DNA from: an uncultured Bacteroidales bacterium | GTDB taxonomy: Bacteria > Bacteroidota > Bacteroidia > Bacteroidales > FEN-979 | Direction of reading: 5' to 3' | Assembly (NCBI GenBank): GCA_903929315.1 | Contig: CAIYUC010000050.1 | Location: 1-62,938 of the forward strand | DNA length: 62,938 nucleotides | Part shown: positions 25,649-34,848 of the stretch, one piece after another | How positions within the stretch are numbered: the first letter of the stretch is position 1 | Layout: every line of letters starts with the position of its first letter | Notes under the pieces: generated by a model | What the model was told of the DNA's origin: nothing | What the model saw: the letters and a program-made list of their open reading frames with translations, nothing else | Database searches by the model: none | Position numbers and translations under genes: made by a program

Positions 25649-28431
25649 CAAAGAATAACCAAATTTACGATTCCCTGGTTATCGGAGGAGGGATCGCCGG
25701 ACAGGAAGCGGCTTTGAACCTCGCCAATATGGATTACAAAGTGTTGATGGTCGAAAAAGGTCTTTCCATCGGTGGGAAAATGATACAATTAAGCAAGGTA
25801 TTTCCAACCCTCGATTGTGCAGCTTGTATCACTACACCTAAAATGTCGGAAACTGCACGGCATCCAAATATCACGGTTTTACTGAGCAGTGAGATTGAAA
25901 GTATACAAAAGGGAAATGGACAATTCCAGGTAGAAATAGCAAAACACCCCCGTTATGTGATTCCTGAAGCATGCACCGGATGCCAGGAATGCGAGCAAGC
26001 CTGCCCTGAAGTAAGACCGGATGAATACAATCAAATGCTTGCCGGGCGTAAAGTTGCTTACATTCCATTTAGCCTGGCAAATCCACGTATTGCCGTGATT
26101 GACAGGCAAAATGAATCAGCCCCTTGTATCTCTGCATGTCCGGGAGGAGTAAAACCATATGGATATATATCATTGGTAAGGAATGGCCAATATGAAGAAG
26201 CCATGAAAATCCATATGGAAGACGCTCCTCTTCCTGGCAGCCTTGGCAGAGCCTGCTATGCACCATGCGAGGGAGAATGTACCCGTGGCAGTCTGGAAGC
26301 GCCGGTTGATATCCGCCGGATAAAAAGGTTTTTTGCAGAAGATTATTATTCAAAACACCCTGAACCGCCAGCGATTATAATTGAAAAAAAATCCGGTAAA
26401 AGAGTTGCTATCGTTGGATCCGGGCCTGCAGGTCTCACAGCAGCTTATTTTCTTGCGTTAAAAGGACACCAGGTAAAAATCTTTGAAGCAGCGCCGGAAT
26501 TAGGTGGAATGTTAAAACTGACTCTACCTGAATACCGGTTACCGAACAGCGTTGTTGACAGGGATATTCAAAACATACTTTCACTTGGAGTTGAACACGA
26601 GGTCAACCGCAAGATTGTTCATCTTGAAGATCTTAAAAAAGAGGGATTTGATACTTTGTTCGTTTCAGTAGGTACTCATGAAACTACTCCCATGAAAATC
26701 GAAGGATCAAACCTACAGGGTATTGTCTCTTGTCTGGATTTTCTTCGTGAATCCAAAATCGGAAAAAAAACCGATTTGACGCGTAAAAGAGTGATGGTGA
26801 TTGGTGGTGGTAATACTGCAATGGATGCTTCTCGGACTGCTATCAGGCTTGGAGCTGCATCGGTAAAAATTATTTACCGGAGAAGCAGGGAAGAAATGCC
26901 TGCCTGGAAAGTGGAATTGCGCGAAGCAGAAGAAGAAGGTGTTAAAATCGATATGCTGTGTAATCCGGTAAAATTCATTGGCGAAAACGGAATCATTAAA
27001 AAAGCTGAACTGATCAGGATGAAATTAGGCAAACCTGATGAGAGCGGCAGAAAAACCCCTGTCGAAATCAAAGGTTCAGAGTATTCAGAAGAGGTTGACT
27101 TTGTCATTGAGGCCATTGGATTACAACCAACGACTTCCATCTTCAAAAACGAACTGGAGCTTGCCAAAAATGGCAGAATAAAAGTCAATTCAAAAACGCT
27201 TCAAACTACCACTCCCTGGATCTTTGCAGGAGGAGACTCTGTAACCGGATCCACTACGATCATTGAAGCCGTCGGACAGGGGAAAAAAGCCGCTTTGTAC
27301 ATCGACAAATATCTTAATAATGAAAATCCTGAAGATTTTGAGTTCGGCGATAAACTAGCTGCTATCGATAAGAAGGTGATCCTGAGCCGTGGTACTATTT
27401 TACACCGGCCTGCATTGGATGATAATTTGCGGCCGGTTGAAGAAAGAATCAGGGATTTTGAAGATATTGAGCGCACCTTTACAGAAGTTCAGGTCAAACA
27501 AAGTACCGACCGTTGCCTGGATTGCAGCAATTGCCGTGAATGTCATCAGTGCATCACTGCTTGCCCTGCAAATGCAATCGATTTCTCACAAAAAGAGGAG
27601 AAAATCTTAGCCAAAGCAAGCAGCATCATTGTTTCCTCCGGCTTTAATCTATTCAACCCGGATGGAAAACCGCAATATGGTTCTGCAAAATACGCCAATG
27701 TAATTGATTCACTACAGATGGACCGGCTGATCGCACCCACACGTCCGTTTAACAATGTCTTACGTCCGGGTGACGGGAAGGTACCTGGAAATATTGCGTA
27801 TGTCCTCTGCACTGGTTCACGTGATTCGAGCCTGGAGAATTACCGGTCATGTAACATGGCAAGCGCCAACAACCCAATCTGCTCACAAATCTGTTGCATG
27901 TATTCAATTAAACAAGCCCAGCTTTTGATGGGAGCCTTGCCAATGGCTGATATTACTATTTATTACATAGATATTCGGGCTTTCGGTAAAGGATATGAAG
28001 AGTTTTACCAGCAATCGAATTCGATGGGCGTCAACTTTGTGAAAGGAAAAGTGGCAAGGATCCGGGAAGAAGACAAAAGCGGCGATCTGATCCTGCGATT
28101 TGAGAATATAGAAACCGGACAGGTGAAAGAGGTTAAGCATGACCTGGTGGTATTGTCCGTTGGTGTTCAGCCAAACAATGAAATTGTAAAGGCTTTTAAG
28201 GGTGCGCTTCTTGAAATGGATGAATTCAGTTTCATTAAACAAGTTGATGTATTAATGAGCCCTTCCAAAACAACAATAGAGGGTGTCTTTGTTGCCGGCA
28301 CTGCTGCCGGTCCAATGGATATCCCCGATTCCATACTTTCGGCCGGTTGTGCTGCCTCGGAGGTTGCAGCCTATCTTAATGCCCCACCCCAACCCTCCCC
28401 TTTCGGGGAGGGAGCGGTTATGGCTCAATAA
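25645..28431 (+). CDS. HdrA-like flavoprotein with an inserted GltD-type NAD(P)H domain, module A
   Basis: 928 residues. Residues 1-152 are the HdrA N-terminal part: FAD motif VIGGGIAGQEAAL, conserved FPTLDCAACITTPK, and ferredoxin cysteines CTGCQECEQACP. Residues about 155-610 are a GltD/NfnB-type unit: [4Fe-4S] cysteines, FAD motif VGSGPAGLTAAY (about 255) and NAD(P)H-binding VIGGGNTAMDASRTA (about 385), ending IFAGGDSVTGSTTI. From residue 620 HdrA resumes (CLDCSNCRECHQCITACP, LCTGSRD, ICSQICCMYSIKQAQ). The module B paralogue (43855-45198) has the same HdrA halves joined without this insertion. The C-terminal tail NAPPQPSPFGEGA is encoded by a GC-rich palindromic repeat. Likely couples NAD(P)H to quinone or sulfur electrons. 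Confidence 0.93.
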   Translation: MTKNNQIYDSLVIGGGIAGQEAALNLANMDYKVLMVEKGLSIGGKMIQLSKVFPTLDCAACITTPKMSETARHPNITVLLSSEIESIQKGNGQFQVEIAKHPRYVIPEACTGCQECEQACPEVRPDEYNQMLAGRKVAYIPFSLANPRIAVIDRQNESAPCISACPGGVKPYGYISLVRNGQYEEAMKIHMEDAPLPGSLGRACYAPCEGECTRGSLEAPVDIRRIKRFFAEDYYSKHPEPPAIIIEKKSGKRVAIVGSGPAGLTAAYFLALKGHQVKIFEAAPELGGMLKLTLPEYRLPNSVVDRDIQNILSLGVEHEVNRKIVHLEDLKKEGFDTLFVSVGTHETTPMKIEGSNLQGIVSCLDFLRESKIGKKTDLTRKRVMVIGGGNTAMDASRTAIRLGAASVKIIYRRSREEMPAWKVELREAEEEGVKIDMLCNPVKFIGENGIIKKAELIRMKLGKPDESGRKTPVEIKGSEYSEEVDFVIEAIGLQPTTSIFKNELELAKNGRIKVNSKTLQTTTPWIFAGGDSVTGSTTIIEAVGQGKKAALYIDKYLNNENPEDFEFGDKLAAIDKKVILSRGTILHRPALDDNLRPVEERIRDFEDIERTFTEVQVKQSTDRCLDCSNCRECHQCITACPANAIDFSQKEEKILAKASSIIVSSGFNLFNPDGKPQYGSAKYANVIDSLQMDRLIAPTRPFNNVLRPGDGKVPGNIAYVLCTGSRDSSLENYRSCNMASANNPICSQICCMYSIKQAQLLMGALPMADITIYYIDIRAFGKGYEEFYQQSNSMGVNFVKGKVARIREEDKSGDLILRFENIETGQVKEVKHDLVVLSVGVQPNNEIVKAFKGALLEMDEFSFIKQVDVLMSPSKTTIEGVFVAGTAAGPMDIPDSILSAGCAASEVAAYLNAPPQPSPFGEGAVMAQ
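28382..28414. repeat. GC-rich palindromic repeat forming the HdrA-GltD C-terminus
   Basis: CCCCACCCCAACCCTCCCC, TTTC, GGGGAGGGA. Same type as 1763-1796, again read in frame; it supplies the last residues of the protein. Confidence 0.65.
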
Positions 28432-28437
28432 ATTTAT

Positions 28438-30441
28438 ATGGAAGAGAAACAGAAAAAAGAACGAATAGGAGTTTATATCTGCCATTGTGGCGGAAACATC
28501 TCTGATTACGTGGACGTGTCTAAAATCAAAGACATTGTGAAAACTGAAAAAGGGGTGATAGTATCTAAGAATGTCATGTTTGCTTGTGCTGATTCCAATC
28601 AGAAGGAGATGATCAGGGATATACAGGATGAAAAACTTGACGGTATTGTTGTAGCCTCCTGTTCACCCAAACTCCATTTGCATACTTTCCGCAATGTTGC
28701 CCAGAGAGCCGGGATAAATCAATATAATTACACCCAGGTGAACATTCGTGAACAATGTTCATGGGCTCATTCCGACACCCCCATGGAAGCAAGTATAAAA
28801 GCAGCAGGACTCATCCGTGCAGGCATAAACAAAGTCGTAAATTCCGAAGCCCTTGAAAATATTGAAGTTTCATCCACCAGGGCAGTTGTCATCATTGGAG
28901 CTGGCATTTCCGGAATGCGTGCCGCCATTGACCTGGCTAAAATGGGTAACCAGGTGTACCTGATTGAAAAGAAGAGTAACTTAGGAGGGCATGTAGCAAA
29001 ATGGGGTGAGCTTTACATCACACAACAAACAGGAAAGAACATCATTGCAAGTCTTACAAAAGAAATTAAAAAGTCACCAAATATTACAGTTTTCACTCTT
29101 GCAAACGTCGAAAAAGTTTCAGGCAGTATTGGTAATTTTATTGTCGAAGTTAAAACCGGGAATGAAATCCTGAACCTGAAATCAGGAGCTATCCTTGTCA
29201 CGACCGGATTTGATTCTTACATACCAAAGGAAGGTGAATTTGGTTACAAGAACTACCCGTCTGTAATAACACTTCCGGAATTCAGAGAACTGATCGAGAA
29301 TAGCAAGGAAACCCTGGTTTACAATAATCATAAGGTAAACAGTATTGCATACATTTATTGTGTAGGCATGAGACAGACCAAGGGAGAGAATAAATATTGT
29401 TCGCGGGTATGTTGCACCACGGCCATTCATAATTCCTTGCTAATTCATGAAAAATTCAAGAATATCAATACATATCATCTTTATCGGGATATACGTACTT
29501 ATGGCAAGCAGGAAATTCTATATGAACGTTCATCGAAGAACGGAGATATTTATCTGAAATATGAAGAAAAAACGCCACCTGTCGTAGAGGAAACTAATGG
29601 CAAACTCCTTGTAAAAATTAAAGATGAGCTTACCAAACGAAAGGATCTGGAGCTTGAGACTGATCTGGTGGTTCTTGTCACCGGGATGGTTCCGCGTAGT
29701 GATAGTTCACAGATTTCCGGAAAATTAAAGATCCCTGTCGGAAATGATAAATTCTTCAATGAAATACATCCAAAATTAAGACCTGTTGAAACTGTCATCA
29801 ATGGTGTATTTATAGGTGGTTCCTGCCAGGGACCGAAAAATATTTCAGAATCTGTTCAATCCTCACTGTCGGCTGCAGTCAAGATCAATGCTCTTACAAA
29901 AAACCCGACAATTCTGCTTGAACCCATTATTGCCCGGATCAATTTTGAAGCCTGCGTCTGGTGTGGGAAATGCGCTGAAGTATGTGAATACGACGCTATT
30001 CATCCACTGGAAATGCGGGACAAGGTTGTGGCATCGGTGAATGAAGCTGTCTGCAAGGGTTGCGGCATTTGTACCCCAATTTGCCCAATCGACGCCATCG
30101 ACATTGCTCAGTATTCCAATGCTGAGGTCGAAGGGATGATCGATGGATTTATGGAAACGGTTGTATTTGATAATACCGGAGGAAATGTTTCAGCTTTTGA
30201 AACGGGCGAAGGCACCAGGATGAAGGATATGCCTCAAATCTGGCGCAGAATAGCGGATTCTCTTGAAATTGATCCAAAAACGATTCCTGCTTTAGCTAAG
30301 GAACTCCAACTGAATCCTGAGCTCATTACCTATCACCTTATGACCATGAACAAATATAATATTGTTGAAGCCGATGGGATGGATGATTCGGACGAATACT
30401 ATGTCTATAAACTGAAAAACCTGCAGCATGTCGAAAATTGA
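28438..30441 (+). CDS. Second HdrA-like (QmoB-like) flavoprotein with fused C-terminal domain, module A
   Basis: 667 residues. The N-terminal HdrA accessory domain (IGVYICHCGGNISDYVDV, ASCSPKLHLHTFRNV, NIREQCSWAH) is followed by the FAD domain (VIIGAGISGMRAAIDLA, about residue 150). Then come the YCVGMRQ and CSRVCCTTA cysteine region and a two-cluster ferredoxin (CVWCGKCAEVC; CKGCGICTPIC). A final ~100-residue helical domain ends DSDEYYVYKLKN. Relative to the module B paralogue it lacks an ~85-residue internal ferredoxin insert and has fused what is a separate gene there (47175-47447). Overlaps the next gene by 14 bases. Confidence 0.9.
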   Translation: MEEKQKKERIGVYICHCGGNISDYVDVSKIKDIVKTEKGVIVSKNVMFACADSNQKEMIRDIQDEKLDGIVVASCSPKLHLHTFRNVAQRAGINQYNYTQVNIREQCSWAHSDTPMEASIKAAGLIRAGINKVVNSEALENIEVSSTRAVVIIGAGISGMRAAIDLAKMGNQVYLIEKKSNLGGHVAKWGELYITQQTGKNIIASLTKEIKKSPNITVFTLANVEKVSGSIGNFIVEVKTGNEILNLKSGAILVTTGFDSYIPKEGEFGYKNYPSVITLPEFRELIENSKETLVYNNHKVNSIAYIYCVGMRQTKGENKYCSRVCCTTAIHNSLLIHEKFKNINTYHLYRDIRTYGKQEILYERSSKNGDIYLKYEEKTPPVVEETNGKLLVKIKDELTKRKDLELETDLVVLVTGMVPRSDSSQISGKLKIPVGNDKFFNEIHPKLRPVETVINGVFIGGSCQGPKNISESVQSSLSAAVKINALTKNPTILLEPIIARINFEACVWCGKCAEVCEYDAIHPLEMRDKVVASVNEAVCKGCGICTPICPIDAIDIAQYSNAEVEGMIDGFMETVVFDNTGGNVSAFETGEGTRMKDMPQIWRRIADSLEIDPKTIPALAKELQLNPELITYHLMTMNKYNIVEADGMDDSDEYYVYKLKNLQHVEN

Positions 30442-31552
30442 TCCTGAATTTGCATCGGAAATAAAAAAATACGGCGCCAGGGATTTCAGTGCCTGTTTTA
30501 ACTGTGGTAATTGCACAGCTGTCTGCGGTCTCACTGATAAAAGCGTGAATTATCCCCGCATGTTCCTTCGTTATGGAATGCTTGGACTGCAGGAAGAGAT
30601 CCTGCAAAGCAAGGAAATCTGGCTATGTTATTCTTGCGGTGAATGCTCAGAAACCTGTCCCCGACAAGCCGGTCCAGGCGATTATATGGCGGCCCTTCGT
30701 CGTTATGCAATCGCCAGTTATGAACCTACCGGTCTGACAAAGCTGATCTTTAAAAGTAATCCCGCGTTTATCCTCTTTACAATTTTCCTTTCTGTGCTGC
30801 TTGGATTCTTCCTCTTCACACTGAAACCCGATCATGAAGTTTCCCGGTGGCTTTTTACTATCATCCCTTATGCAGTTATCCATAACATTGGACTGATCAT
30901 TTTTGGTGTCACTGGAATTTCCGTTATATGGGGTTTGTTGACGATGTTCTTAAAACTTTCAAAGGATACCGTGAAAAAAGATAAATCTAAAAGCAATTTT
31001 TGGAAATCATTGAAAGAAGTAATGAATGAACTTGCAACCATGAAACGCTACAAAACCTGTGATAAGGAAGAAGATTCCTATTGGCAGAGCAAGCCAGCCG
31101 CTGTTCAGCCCTGGTTTGTGCATTGGTCAATAATGTGGGGTTTTATCGGTTTGCTTGTAGCTACGGTTCTGGATTTTATGGTAAAAGATCCCGCAACAGA
31201 CATCTGGTGGCCCAGCCGTATCCTGGGAACAATTGCAGGGTTATTCCTTATCTATGGAACTACCCTGGCTGTAACATACCATATGACCCGGGTGACCAAG
31301 GCCTATGATAAGACCCGGCTGGCAGACTGGATGTTCCTGTTTTTCCTTTGGATTGCAGGGATAACTGGATTTTGGTTAGAAATTTCTGTTGCCTTTCAGG
31401 CAGATTATCTGACAAATCACATCATTTTCCTCATCCACACTATCATTTCCATGGAACTGGTGTTACTTTTTGCATTTTCAAAATTTGCCCATGCAGTATA
31501 CAGACCGCTTGCTTTGTTTTTTTATTTTAAATACAACAAGGACAAAAACTGA
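30428..31552 (+). CDS. QmoC-like protein: HdrC ferredoxin fused to b-type membrane domain, module A
   Basis: 374 residues. The N-terminus has two [4Fe-4S] motifs, CFNCGNCTAVCGL (about residue 23) and CYSCGECSETCPRQA (about 67). The C-terminal ~260 residues have five to six transmembrane helices with histidines (IPYAVIHNIGL, WFVHWSIMWGFIGLL, VTYHMTRVTK, IIFLIHTIISMEL, FAHAVYRPLAL). This HdrC-HdrE fusion defines QmoC, the quinone-interacting subunit. It anchors the two HdrA-like proteins to the membrane and exchanges electrons with menaquinone. Confidence 0.93.
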   Translation: MSKIDPEFASEIKKYGARDFSACFNCGNCTAVCGLTDKSVNYPRMFLRYGMLGLQEEILQSKEIWLCYSCGECSETCPRQAGPGDYMAALRRYAIASYEPTGLTKLIFKSNPAFILFTIFLSVLLGFFLFTLKPDHEVSRWLFTIIPYAVIHNIGLIIFGVTGISVIWGLLTMFLKLSKDTVKKDKSKSNFWKSLKEVMNELATMKRYKTCDKEEDSYWQSKPAAVQPWFVHWSIMWGFIGLLVATVLDFMVKDPATDIWWPSRILGTIAGLFLIYGTTLAVTYHMTRVTKAYDKTRLADWMFLFFLWIAGITGFWLEISVAFQADYLTNHIIFLIHTIISMELVLLFAFSKFAHAVYRPLALFFYFKYNKDKN

Positions 31553-31621
31553 TTTGCAGTTTTGAAGAGTGCTGTTCATCTTAAAATTTCACGAAAACAT
31601 GAAGCCATGGGAAATAAAACA

Positions 31622-31951
31622 ATGAAAGTTGCTATACCAACTGATGACGGGTTGATCGTTGGGGAGCAATGCAGGTGTTCCAGGGGCTTTCTCGTGGCAA
31701 CCGTGAAATCAGGAAAGATCGTTCACAAGGAACTGCGATGGAATTTACTCAGTGAGATCCTGACCTCGGATGACGGATTATTTTATAACCTTTGTGATTG
31801 TGATGTCGTAATCGTAAATCAAATCGGCGAGGTACACAGCGAACAACTGAAAGCTAAAAAAAAGAAGATCATCCGGACTGATGAAACAAATGTTGGCAAA
31901 GCATTTATCAACTTTCTGAGCAATAATCATAGCCTGGCTGATATAAAATAA
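31622..31951 (+). CDS. NifX-like protein of module A
   Basis: About 109 residues from the ATG at 31622 (MKVAIPTDDGL); ATGs at 31607 and 31562 are in frame. Dinitrogenase-cofactor fold, close paralogue of 18738-19079. Conserved pattern RGFLVATVKSGKIVHKELRWNL and CDCDVVIV. It carries CRCSRG and CDCD cysteines that could bind metal. Last gene of module A; module B has no equivalent. The following 259 bases (31952-32210) are very AT-rich with no recognised feature. Confidence 0.8.
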   Translation: MKVAIPTDDGLIVGEQCRCSRGFLVATVKSGKIVHKELRWNLLSEILTSDDGLFYNLCDCDVVIVNQIGEVHSEQLKAKKKKIIRTDETNVGKAFINFLSNNHSLADIK

Positions 31952-32210
31952 AAAAGACCCGTTGTTAACATTTTTCATTTAATTTTAACATATTTATAAT
32001 CGGATAGAAATAGTCAGGAAAATCTATACAAAAACTTTTCTTTAATATTCATTTTCAATTTAATGTGAAATAAATAACAAAATATAGCAATTCAACATTT
32101 TACCCTATATTACAAAACCAGCGACTATGAAAAAACATTTCCTTGAAAATTGATCAACGTAATCTATAAATAGAATCCTTCAACTTGTCAAGAACTCTAA
32201 ATTAATTTGT

Positions 32211-34214
32211 ATGAAAAAAATTTACTGGATTTCCCTTTCGCTCCTGATCGTTTTTACGGCATGTAAAAAAAAGAGCGACGATAACAACAACACAGGTTGG
32301 ACGGCTGAGGATCAAACCTTTTATAACAATGTAATTGCTTTACAGGATAAGGCGGGTGAAAACTGGGCCACCTGGTCACAAACCATGGATTCGCTGGAAG
32401 CCATCAATAAATTGCAGCAATTTTTCCAAAGCGATCCCTCGGTGACATCTGCCACGATTGGCAGCCAGGGCATAACGGTACAGTATACGAATGGCATGCG
32501 GGGAGGCATTTTCCTTAACCCGGAAGATGCCCCTGGCGGTGGCAAACTTAACATGGGCTATTTCCCACAAATGCCCTATTCACCCTTAAATGTAAAATCC
32601 CTCGTGAACAATAAAAAAGTAATTATGATTAATCCGACTTACTGGGAACGGTCAGAGTATGCCGCCCCACTCATTCAGTACTACCTCGTTAATTGCTTCC
32701 CCAAAGTAGGATTTGACTTCCCGATTCATTATCTTAACTGGACAGGCACATTGGACCTTTTTACAAAACTTTCAGGCTATGGGATCATCCATATTTATTC
32801 CCACGGATGGGCATGGCCGCAAGAAAAAAACATTTCGGAGGTTTATTTGCTTACCGGGGAAAGCGCAAGTGATGAATCTACCAAGAAATATGGGAATGAC
32901 ATTAAAAATGGAAATATCTTAATTAGCCATACAAAGGTAAATAGTTCAGAGTCGGCCAACGTATATTGGATTTCCGAGAAATTCATCGCCTCTCACAATG
33001 ACTTCAGCAAGGATACAGTGCTGTTTTACGGGGGATTTTGTTACAGTTTTTTAGGGGGATGGGACCAACTGTATAAAACATTCGCTAAAGGTTCATATTT
33101 TGGTTTTGACTGGTTTGTCTGGACCGACATGAATGTCAATTGGGCCAAATCTCTGATCGATAGTTTATGTGATACTGTAAGAAGACCACCATACAATCCT
33201 GAAAAATGGATGACCGGGCCAACCCCTGCGAAATCATATTATGACAACGAAGCTAAAAAAACTGTTCATATTGAATATGTGGGTGATGCCACCCTGACTT
33301 TATGGAAAGATTCTGCTAAAGTTGTAACCAATCCCATAACAAATATCACCTCAACAACTGCTACCGGCGGAGGAAATGTAAAATCTGATGGTGGTTTCTC
33401 CGTAACAGCGAGGGGGGTATGCTGGAATAACTCATCCAATCCCACAGCTGCCGGCAGCCATACCACCGATGGCAGTGGTACCGGCAGTTTTACAAGCAAT
33501 ATCACCGGCCTGACCCCAAACACTCCATATTATGTCAGGGCTTATGCCACCAATAGTAAAGGGACGATGTATGGGAGGGAGGTGAGCTTTACCACCACGA
33601 TTGGAACCTGCCCGGGAATCCCCACTGTTAATTATGGCGGTCAAACCTATAATACCGTTCAAATCGGAACCCAATGCTGGTTAAAGGAAAACCTGAACAT
33701 CGGAACCATGATAACCGGCGCAACAACATCAACCAACAATGGAATAATTGAGAAGTACTGTTATAACAATGACGAGTCAAATTGTGCTGTTTATGGAGGC
33801 TTATATCAATGGAATGAGATGATGCAGTATGATACAACAGAGGGAGCCCAGGGAATATGTCCTGAGGGCTGGCATCTTCCAACCTATGCCGAATGGACGA
33901 TGCTCAGGACCTATTTAGGCGACAGTATAGCCGGAGGGAAGATGAAAGAAGCAGGTTTAACTCATTGGGCTTCGCCCAATTACAGGGCAACCAATGAAAG
34001 CGGGTTTACAGGTCTTCCGGGCGGTTTGAGGAACAACCAAGGTGGCGTTTTCAACAATCTTACCTACGAAGGCTATTTCTGGTCGTCGAAGTCGTCGTCG
34101 TATCCCGATCCGAACGACGCGCAGAGCTGGTTTCTCGACTACAATAACAAATTCGCAATGAGGGTCAGCGCCTATAATGACTATGGTTATTCGGTCCGCT
34201 GTGTTAAGGATTAG
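32211..34214 (+). CDS. Large lipoprotein with fibronectin-like and FISUMP domains
   Basis: 667 residues. Lipoprotein signal peptide with FTACKKK (Cys about residue 18). Residues about 30-370 are an unclassified domain with some protease-like features (GIIHIYSHGWAW, DTVLFYGGFCYS), but I cannot assign it. Residues about 385-465 form a fibronectin-like repeat (TSTTATGGGNV, ARGVCWNNSSNPT, GLTPNTPYYVRAYATNS). Residues about 470-667 are FISUMP (YGGLYQWNEMMQYD, GICPEGWHLPT, GYFWSSKSSS, YSVRCVKD). Probably cell-surface. The segment near 34081-34130 is richer in GC than its surroundings. Confidence 0.88.
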   Translation: MKKIYWISLSLLIVFTACKKKSDDNNNTGWTAEDQTFYNNVIALQDKAGENWATWSQTMDSLEAINKLQQFFQSDPSVTSATIGSQGITVQYTNGMRGGIFLNPEDAPGGGKLNMGYFPQMPYSPLNVKSLVNNKKVIMINPTYWERSEYAAPLIQYYLVNCFPKVGFDFPIHYLNWTGTLDLFTKLSGYGIIHIYSHGWAWPQEKNISEVYLLTGESASDESTKKYGNDIKNGNILISHTKVNSSESANVYWISEKFIASHNDFSKDTVLFYGGFCYSFLGGWDQLYKTFAKGSYFGFDWFVWTDMNVNWAKSLIDSLCDTVRRPPYNPEKWMTGPTPAKSYYDNEAKKTVHIEYVGDATLTLWKDSAKVVTNPITNITSTTATGGGNVKSDGGFSVTARGVCWNNSSNPTAAGSHTTDGSGTGSFTSNITGLTPNTPYYVRAYATNSKGTMYGREVSFTTTIGTCPGIPTVNYGGQTYNTVQIGTQCWLKENLNIGTMITGATTSTNNGIIEKYCYNNDESNCAVYGGLYQWNEMMQYDTTEGAQGICPEGWHLPTYAEWTMLRTYLGDSIAGGKMKEAGLTHWASPNYRATNESGFTGLPGGLRNNQGGVFNNLTYEGYFWSSKSSSYPDPNDAQSWFLDYNNKFAMRVSAYNDYGYSVRCVKD

Positions 34215-34238
34215 GGTGAGCCATAAACGCAAAGTGAA

Positions 34239-34270
34239 TTGACACTTTTTTGTGGTTTATCGTATTTTTG
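34239..34270 (+). promoter_or_regulatory. Predicted Bacteroidota promoter (TTG-N21-TATTTTTG)
   Basis: TTG at 34239 and TATTTTTG at 34263-34270, matching the -33/-7 pattern; about 100 bases upstream of the ArsF-like gene. Confidence 0.55.
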
Positions 34271-34367
34271 TTGCAGATTTATTTATGGATGCTTACTTTC
34301 CGACACAAAAAATAAAGTTGATATGTTAATAAATTGGATAATAGATAGATAAAATAATTTTGGTGAA

Positions 34368-34790
34368 ATGAAGACTTTACTATTGTTGATTTTATTACTC
34401 TTATGTGCTGACCTTGCAGTGGTCAATGCACAAAATAAGGTTCCTGCGAATAACAAAACCAGGGTAGAAGTTTATTACTTCCATCCCACAGAACGCTGTC
34501 CGATCGATCAGGCCATCGAAGAGAATACAAGAAAATTGATGCAAACGGATTTTGCAAAAGAAATAAAAGACGGAACGATAAAATTCCAGGTTCTCAATAC
34601 TGAGGATAAAGCCAATGCAAAAATCGTATCGAAATTTGATATTAATGCTCAGGCTTTGTACGTGGTGAAACTTGACAAAGGAAAAGAGATTAAAAACGAC
34701 CTCACCAATTTCGCTTTTTCGAATGGCCAATCCAATCCTTTAAAGTTCAAATACAGGTTGAAGGATGAAATCGGGAAGGCTTTAAAATAA
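34368..34790 (+). CDS. Secreted thioredoxin-fold-like protein, ArsF family
   Basis: 140 residues with a signal peptide (LLLLILLLLCADLAVVNA). The mature part begins VEVYYFHPTERCPID, which resembles the nitrophenyl nitroreductase subunit ArsF family, where this position usually carries CxxC. Here the second cysteine is replaced (CPID), leaving one cysteine, so a thiol-disulfide role of the normal type is doubtful. No partner genes of that family are adjacent. Family call is by pattern and moderately sure. Confidence 0.6.
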   Translation: MKTLLLLILLLLCADLAVVNAQNKVPANNKTRVEVYYFHPTERCPIDQAIEENTRKLMQTDFAKEIKDGTIKFQVLNTEDKANAKIVSKFDINAQALYVVKLDKGKEIKNDLTNFAFSNGQSNPLKFKYRLKDEIGKALK

Positions 34791-34848
34791 TTCCGAGTAG
34801 GCCAAGTTTGATTAGATATTGCAAAAATCTGAAACGAAACTTCTATAG

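Noticed and set aside
20714-31552. Complete dissimilatory sulfate reduction pathway
   Set aside because: DsrC and DsrMK/Qmo-like proteins are present, but DsrAB, AprAB and Sat are not in the window, so the pathway cannot be claimed.
32211-34214. Cysteine peptidase (gingipain-like) activity in the N-terminal part of the FISUMP lipoprotein
   Set aside because: The IIHIYSHGW and FYGGFCYS segments recall a His/Cys pair of caspase-like peptidases, but the surrounding fold could not be confirmed by eye.
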